Below are positions 61,492 through 64,000 of a stretch of 64,000 bases of DNA, piece by piece. The notes beneath the pieces are model-generated. The model had not been told where the DNA came from, did not search any database, and saw only the letters and a list, made by a program, of their open reading frames with translations. The DNA is taken from contig NZ_SODV01000002.1 in NCBI RefSeq assembly GCF_004366355.1, positions 970,768 through 1,034,767 on the forward strand. Reading direction: 5' to 3'. Positions within the stretch are counted from its first letter, which is position 1; each line of letters starts with the position of its first letter. The translations under genes and the position numbers were made by a program. Origin of the DNA: Dinghuibacter silviterrae (GTDB lineage Bacteria > Bacteroidota > Bacteroidia > Chitinophagales > Chitinophagaceae).

Positions 61492-64000
61492 CTAGTTAAA
61501 CGTGTACCGGAAGCCGAACTGCATCTGCCACCTGGAACCGTAGAAGGTTTGGCCGTTGGCAGTGCTCGTAAGCGCCGTGTTGTAGCTAAAGGAATTGACC
61601 AGGGGAACCTGGTTCTTGGCGTCCGCATAAGGGAACGAGAACAGGGGCGTTTTGCCATCGCTGGCCATCCCTTCGAATTTGATGAAGTTGGTGCTGCTTG
61701 CGCTTTTCTGCAGCCCCCAGTACCTGTTCAGGAAGTTACCGGCATTGACGAGGTCCAGGCTGAGCGTCAGTTGGTGTTTGTCACCACCCTTCCTGGTCGA
61801 GAAGAAGATGTCCTGGGCGATGTGCAGGTCAAGCCGCTTGTAGTACGGCAGGGTAACCGCGTTCGCCTTGGCATACTGGCCGCGGTGGCTGTTCATGTAG
61901 TGGTCCTGGCTGATGAAATTGTTCAGCTGGGTCCACATTTGCGCAGAAGTCCGGGGATCGGAAGCCGTACCGATGGTGACCCCGTTGGGGTTCGCGGCGG
62001 AGATGGATCCGACGTCGATCAGCTGTATGTCCTTTGCATACTTCGGGATATAGATCAGGTCGTTGCTGGAATTACCGTCCCCGTTCAGGTCGCCGTTATA
62101 GACGTACGAGGTCGCGCCGGCCGGTGCTGCCTCGAAAACCGCGCCGAGGGTAGTGGAGGTAAATTTCCCCTCGGGGATCTTGTAGTTGGCGCTGGCGATG
62201 ACACGGTGCGGCTGGTACCAGCTCGGGTGCGCCAGGGTAGCTTTGTTGGGATCGGTATTCGACACCGGCCTGGCCGCCCAAAGGCTCAAGGCGGTACTTC
62301 CGTTCTCCATGGCGGTCATCGTGTTGTTGTACGCGTAGGACAGGCTGGCGTTGAAGTTGCGGAAGTTTTTCTGGATACGCGCGACGGCGGAGTAAGAATA
62401 CCCCTTGGAGGTATTGCCCAGGACGATGACCGAACCAAGGTTGGGATTGCTCAAGCTGGTGGCCTGGTAGTAGTACTTGTTGCTGCCCGCCGTGGTCGTC
62501 AGGAAGCGCGTCCGGGTATCACCGCCATTGGCGACGTCCCCGTTGGTGATGGCGAAACCGTGGGATTCGTTCAGGTTGGCGTTGTACATGTAGGTGCCGT
62601 GGATGTCCTTGGAGTAGATGAACTCACCCGTGAGCACCCAATCGTTGTCGAGTTTCTTGTCGATACCAAGGCTGGCGCGGAATTTCGTCGGGTATTTGAG
62701 GTCCTTTGCTGCAACGTTGACCGAGTAACCGGTCGGCGTGGAGGTTTGGCTCAGGCCCTTGGACGTCAGGTAATAATTAAGACCTTGTTGGGCCGTGGGG
62801 AAGAAGGGCACATTGCTTTCGGTAAAAGAACCGATCTGTACCCCGTTGTTGGCAGCCTGGTTTTCGATCCAGACGAAGGGCGGGGCGCCTTCGAAGACAC
62901 CGGCGCCGCCACGGATCTGCAAGGTCCGGTCGTGTTTGACGTCCCAGTTGAAGCCGACGCGGGGGGATACTACCAGGAAGCCGTTCGGTGCGGACCCCAC
63001 GTTATACTGGGCGCCGTTCAGGAAGGTCAGGGCGTCGAAGTGCGGGTTGTCCGTGAACTTGTTCTGGTAGGTGGTATAGTCGGCACGGATGCCGTAGGTC
63101 AGGGTGAAAAAATTGGTAACACGCCATTTGTCCTGGGCAAAAAGGCTCAGGTTCGTGGCCCCGGCGTACGCCCAGGGGAAGGCACCGCCCGGAAGGGTGG
63201 AGTAGTCCTGTGCATAGTATTCCGCGTTGGCCCCGTTTAAGAAGGCGTCCAGGCTGGCGAACTGGTATACACCGTTCCAGGAGGGTGCGAAGGCGTTCTG
63301 GTACTTTTTATAGCTGTTCTGCGTGCCGAACGTGATTTCATGAGCCCCTTTGTACAGGGAGAAGATGTCCGTCAGCTGGTACGAGTCCATGAAGAGCTTG
63401 TTGTTGTACGTGAACGGCTCATACCCGAAGGTCGTATAGTACTGTCCGTTGTTTAGGATGTCCACCAGCGGGAAAGTGCTGGAGGAGGACAGGGACGTCC
63501 GGAAGTCACGTTCGCGGGTATACCCGACCTGGAATTTGTTCGACGCGGAATTACCGAAACGGCTGTTCAGTTCAACGATAAAGATGTTCAGGTCATTGTT
63601 GATCCGGTAGCTGCTGCCCTCGAAAGGCAGGGAGTAGAAACTCGCATCGGCTCCGGTTTGCGTGGTCACCAGGCCGCTGCCACCCACCGCGCGGCTGTTG
63701 CTGACCGGTTGGTCGGCGTAAGATTTCAGGTAGTTGTATTTCAGCGTCAGGACGTTGTGTGCATTGACGTTCCAGTCGACGCGCGCGTTGACCTTGTAGC
63801 TGTTGGTTTTGAAAGAGTACTTCTCGAAAGCACCGGGGTCATAGCTAAAACCCTTGCCGTTATTTTTGAGGTATTGTACGATGGCATTGAGCGAATCGTA
63901 ATTGGCAGTGGATACGGACCCCTGCGACGGAGGGTTGCTGTTGGTAGAGGCCACATAGCTGGTGGAGGGCGCAGATTGCAGGTCTTCTTCGGCGTTGACA
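61492..64000 (-). CDS. Oar-like TonB-dependent outer-membrane receptor, C-terminal part (cut by window edge)
   Basis: The minus strand is open from the window end to the stop at 61492 (836 codons seen). It covers the barrel of an Oar-type TonB-dependent receptor: NSRFGNSASNKFQVGYTRE in part, LFAQDKWRVTNFFTLTYGIRAD in part, VSPRVGFNWDVKHD, FRASLGIDKKLDNDW, and the terminal barrel strand QMQFGFRYTFN. The N-terminal carboxypeptidase-like and plug domains lie outside. No start codon is assigned; the first in-frame GTG at 63954 is internal. Likely imports a peptide or other ligand or aids envelope assembly. A strong terminator follows the stop. Confidence 0.92.
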   Translation of the reverse strand, partial: VNAEEDLQSAPSTSYVASTNSNPPSQGSVSTANYDSLNAIVQYLKNNGKGFSYDPGAFEKYSFKTNSYKVNARVDWNVNAHNVLTLKYNYLKSYADQPVSNSRAVGGSGLVTTQTGADASFYSLPFEGSSYRINNDLNIFIVELNSRFGNSASNKFQVGYTRERDFRTSLSSSSTFPLVDILNNGQYYTTFGYEPFTYNNKLFMDSYQLTDIFSLYKGAHEITFGTQNSYKKYQNAFAPSWNGVYQFASLDAFLNGANAEYYAQDYSTLPGGAFPWAYAGATNLSLFAQDKWRVTNFFTLTYGIRADYTTYQNKFTDNPHFDALTFLNGAQYNVGSAPNGFLVVSPRVGFNWDVKHDRTLQIRGGAGVFEGAPPFVWIENQAANNGVQIGSFTESNVPFFPTAQQGLNYYLTSKGLSQTSTPTGYSVNVAAKDLKYPTKFRASLGIDKKLDNDWVLTGEFIYSKDIHGTYMYNANLNESHGFAITNGDVANGGDTRTRFLTTTAGSNKYYYQATSLSNPNLGSVIVLGNTSKGYSYSAVARIQKNFRNFNASLSYAYNNTMTAMENGSTALSLWAARPVSNTDPNKATLAHPSWYQPHRVIASANYKIPEGKFTSTTLGAVFEAAPAGATSYVYNGDLNGDGNSSNDLIYIPKYAKDIQLIDVGSISAANPNGVTIGTASDPRTSAQMWTQLNNFISQDHYMNSHRGQYAKANAVTLPYYKRLDLHIAQDIFFSTRKGGDKHQLTLSLDLVNAGNFLNRYWGLQKSASSTNFIKFEGMASDGKTPLFSFPYADAKNQVPLVNSFSYNTALTSTANGQTFYGSRWQMQFGFRYTFN

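Noticed and set aside
61420-63240. 606-codon plus-strand open frame
   Set aside because: Antisense to the Oar-like receptor; an artefact of GC-rich codon use with no recognisable domain.

Overview
The window looks like a chromosomal segment from a Bacteroidota bacterium, most likely of the Chitinophagaceae type. Supporting signs are two exported proteins with type IX secretion (T9SS) C-terminal sorting domains, an Oar-like TonB-dependent receptor, a CCDC81-type HU protein, a bifunctional DAHP synthase/chorismate mutase, promoters of the TTTG - about 20 bp - TAnnTTTG class, and an almost complete lack of Shine-Dalgarno sequences. Gene packing is tight, with many 1-26 bp overlaps. I see no rRNA, tRNA, CRISPR array, phage or complete insertion sequence. 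Apart from one long inverted repeat, it reads as core and envelope chromosome rather than an island.

Layout. 1-5.6 kb: the start of an unknown conserved gene, a 2-oxoacid dehydrogenase E2, CinA, a PBP4-type DD-peptidase, a thioesterase and a DoxX protein. 5.7-11.9 kb: a large exported TPR protein, an outer-membrane barrel, a membrane-anchored HU protein and a methyltransferase. 12-15.4 kb: glutamine cyclotransferase, a two-motif aspartyl protease, a four-repeat glycogen-binding-type protein and a small GlsB-like membrane protein. 15.4-19.1 kb: a PKD/T9SS protein, an ECF sigma factor, and a membrane-anchored protein ending in a beta-barrel. 19.2-26 kb: an FAD oxidoreductase, a DUF4197 protein, a LiaF-like/DUF4288/LytS/LytTR operon, a lipase and a ferredoxin-reductase-like protein. 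26-31.9 kb: a 36-bp perfect inverted repeat, then housekeeping genes (def, ruvX, a UbiA-type prenyltransferase, a TrmH-type methylase, lpdA). 32-37.5 kb: a 1649-residue collagen-like fibre protein with a chaperone tail, followed by a small T9SS cargo. 37.6-47.6 kb: rluD-type, lipB, a PLP enzyme, a sugar nucleotidyltransferase, a thioredoxin-like protein, a DAACS transporter, a GH31 glucosidase and an amidohydrolase. 47.6-49.6 kb: an ECF sigma factor with a fused anti-sigma/HtrA-like protease and a divergent repeat lipoprotein. 49.8-58.9 kb: an aromatic amino acid operon (pheA, aminotransferase, tyrA, DEAD helicase, DAHP synthase/chorismate mutase, aroB, aroA, aroC). 58.8-64 kb: two tandem astacin lipoproteins and an Oar-like receptor cut by the window end.

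The most striking signal is upstream of the aromatic operon. A near-consensus promoter (49762-49793) is followed by a 26-codon leader ORF (49810-49890) with nine consecutive Phe/Tyr codons. A perfect 11-bp intrinsic terminator (49916-49949) then ends five bases before the pheA start codon. A 9-base segment inside the leader ORF duplicates the terminator 3' arm and can pair with its 5' arm. This has all the parts of a translation-coupled attenuator sensing charged tRNA-Phe and tRNA-Tyr, controlling the whole shikimate/Phe/Tyr gene set.

Secondary themes are two ECF sigma systems whose membrane partners carry fused effector domains (a beta-barrel in one, a trypsin-like protease in the other), several genes with the -7 box only 4-7 bases before the start codon (probable leaderless mRNAs), and a repeat-built collagen-like surface fibre.
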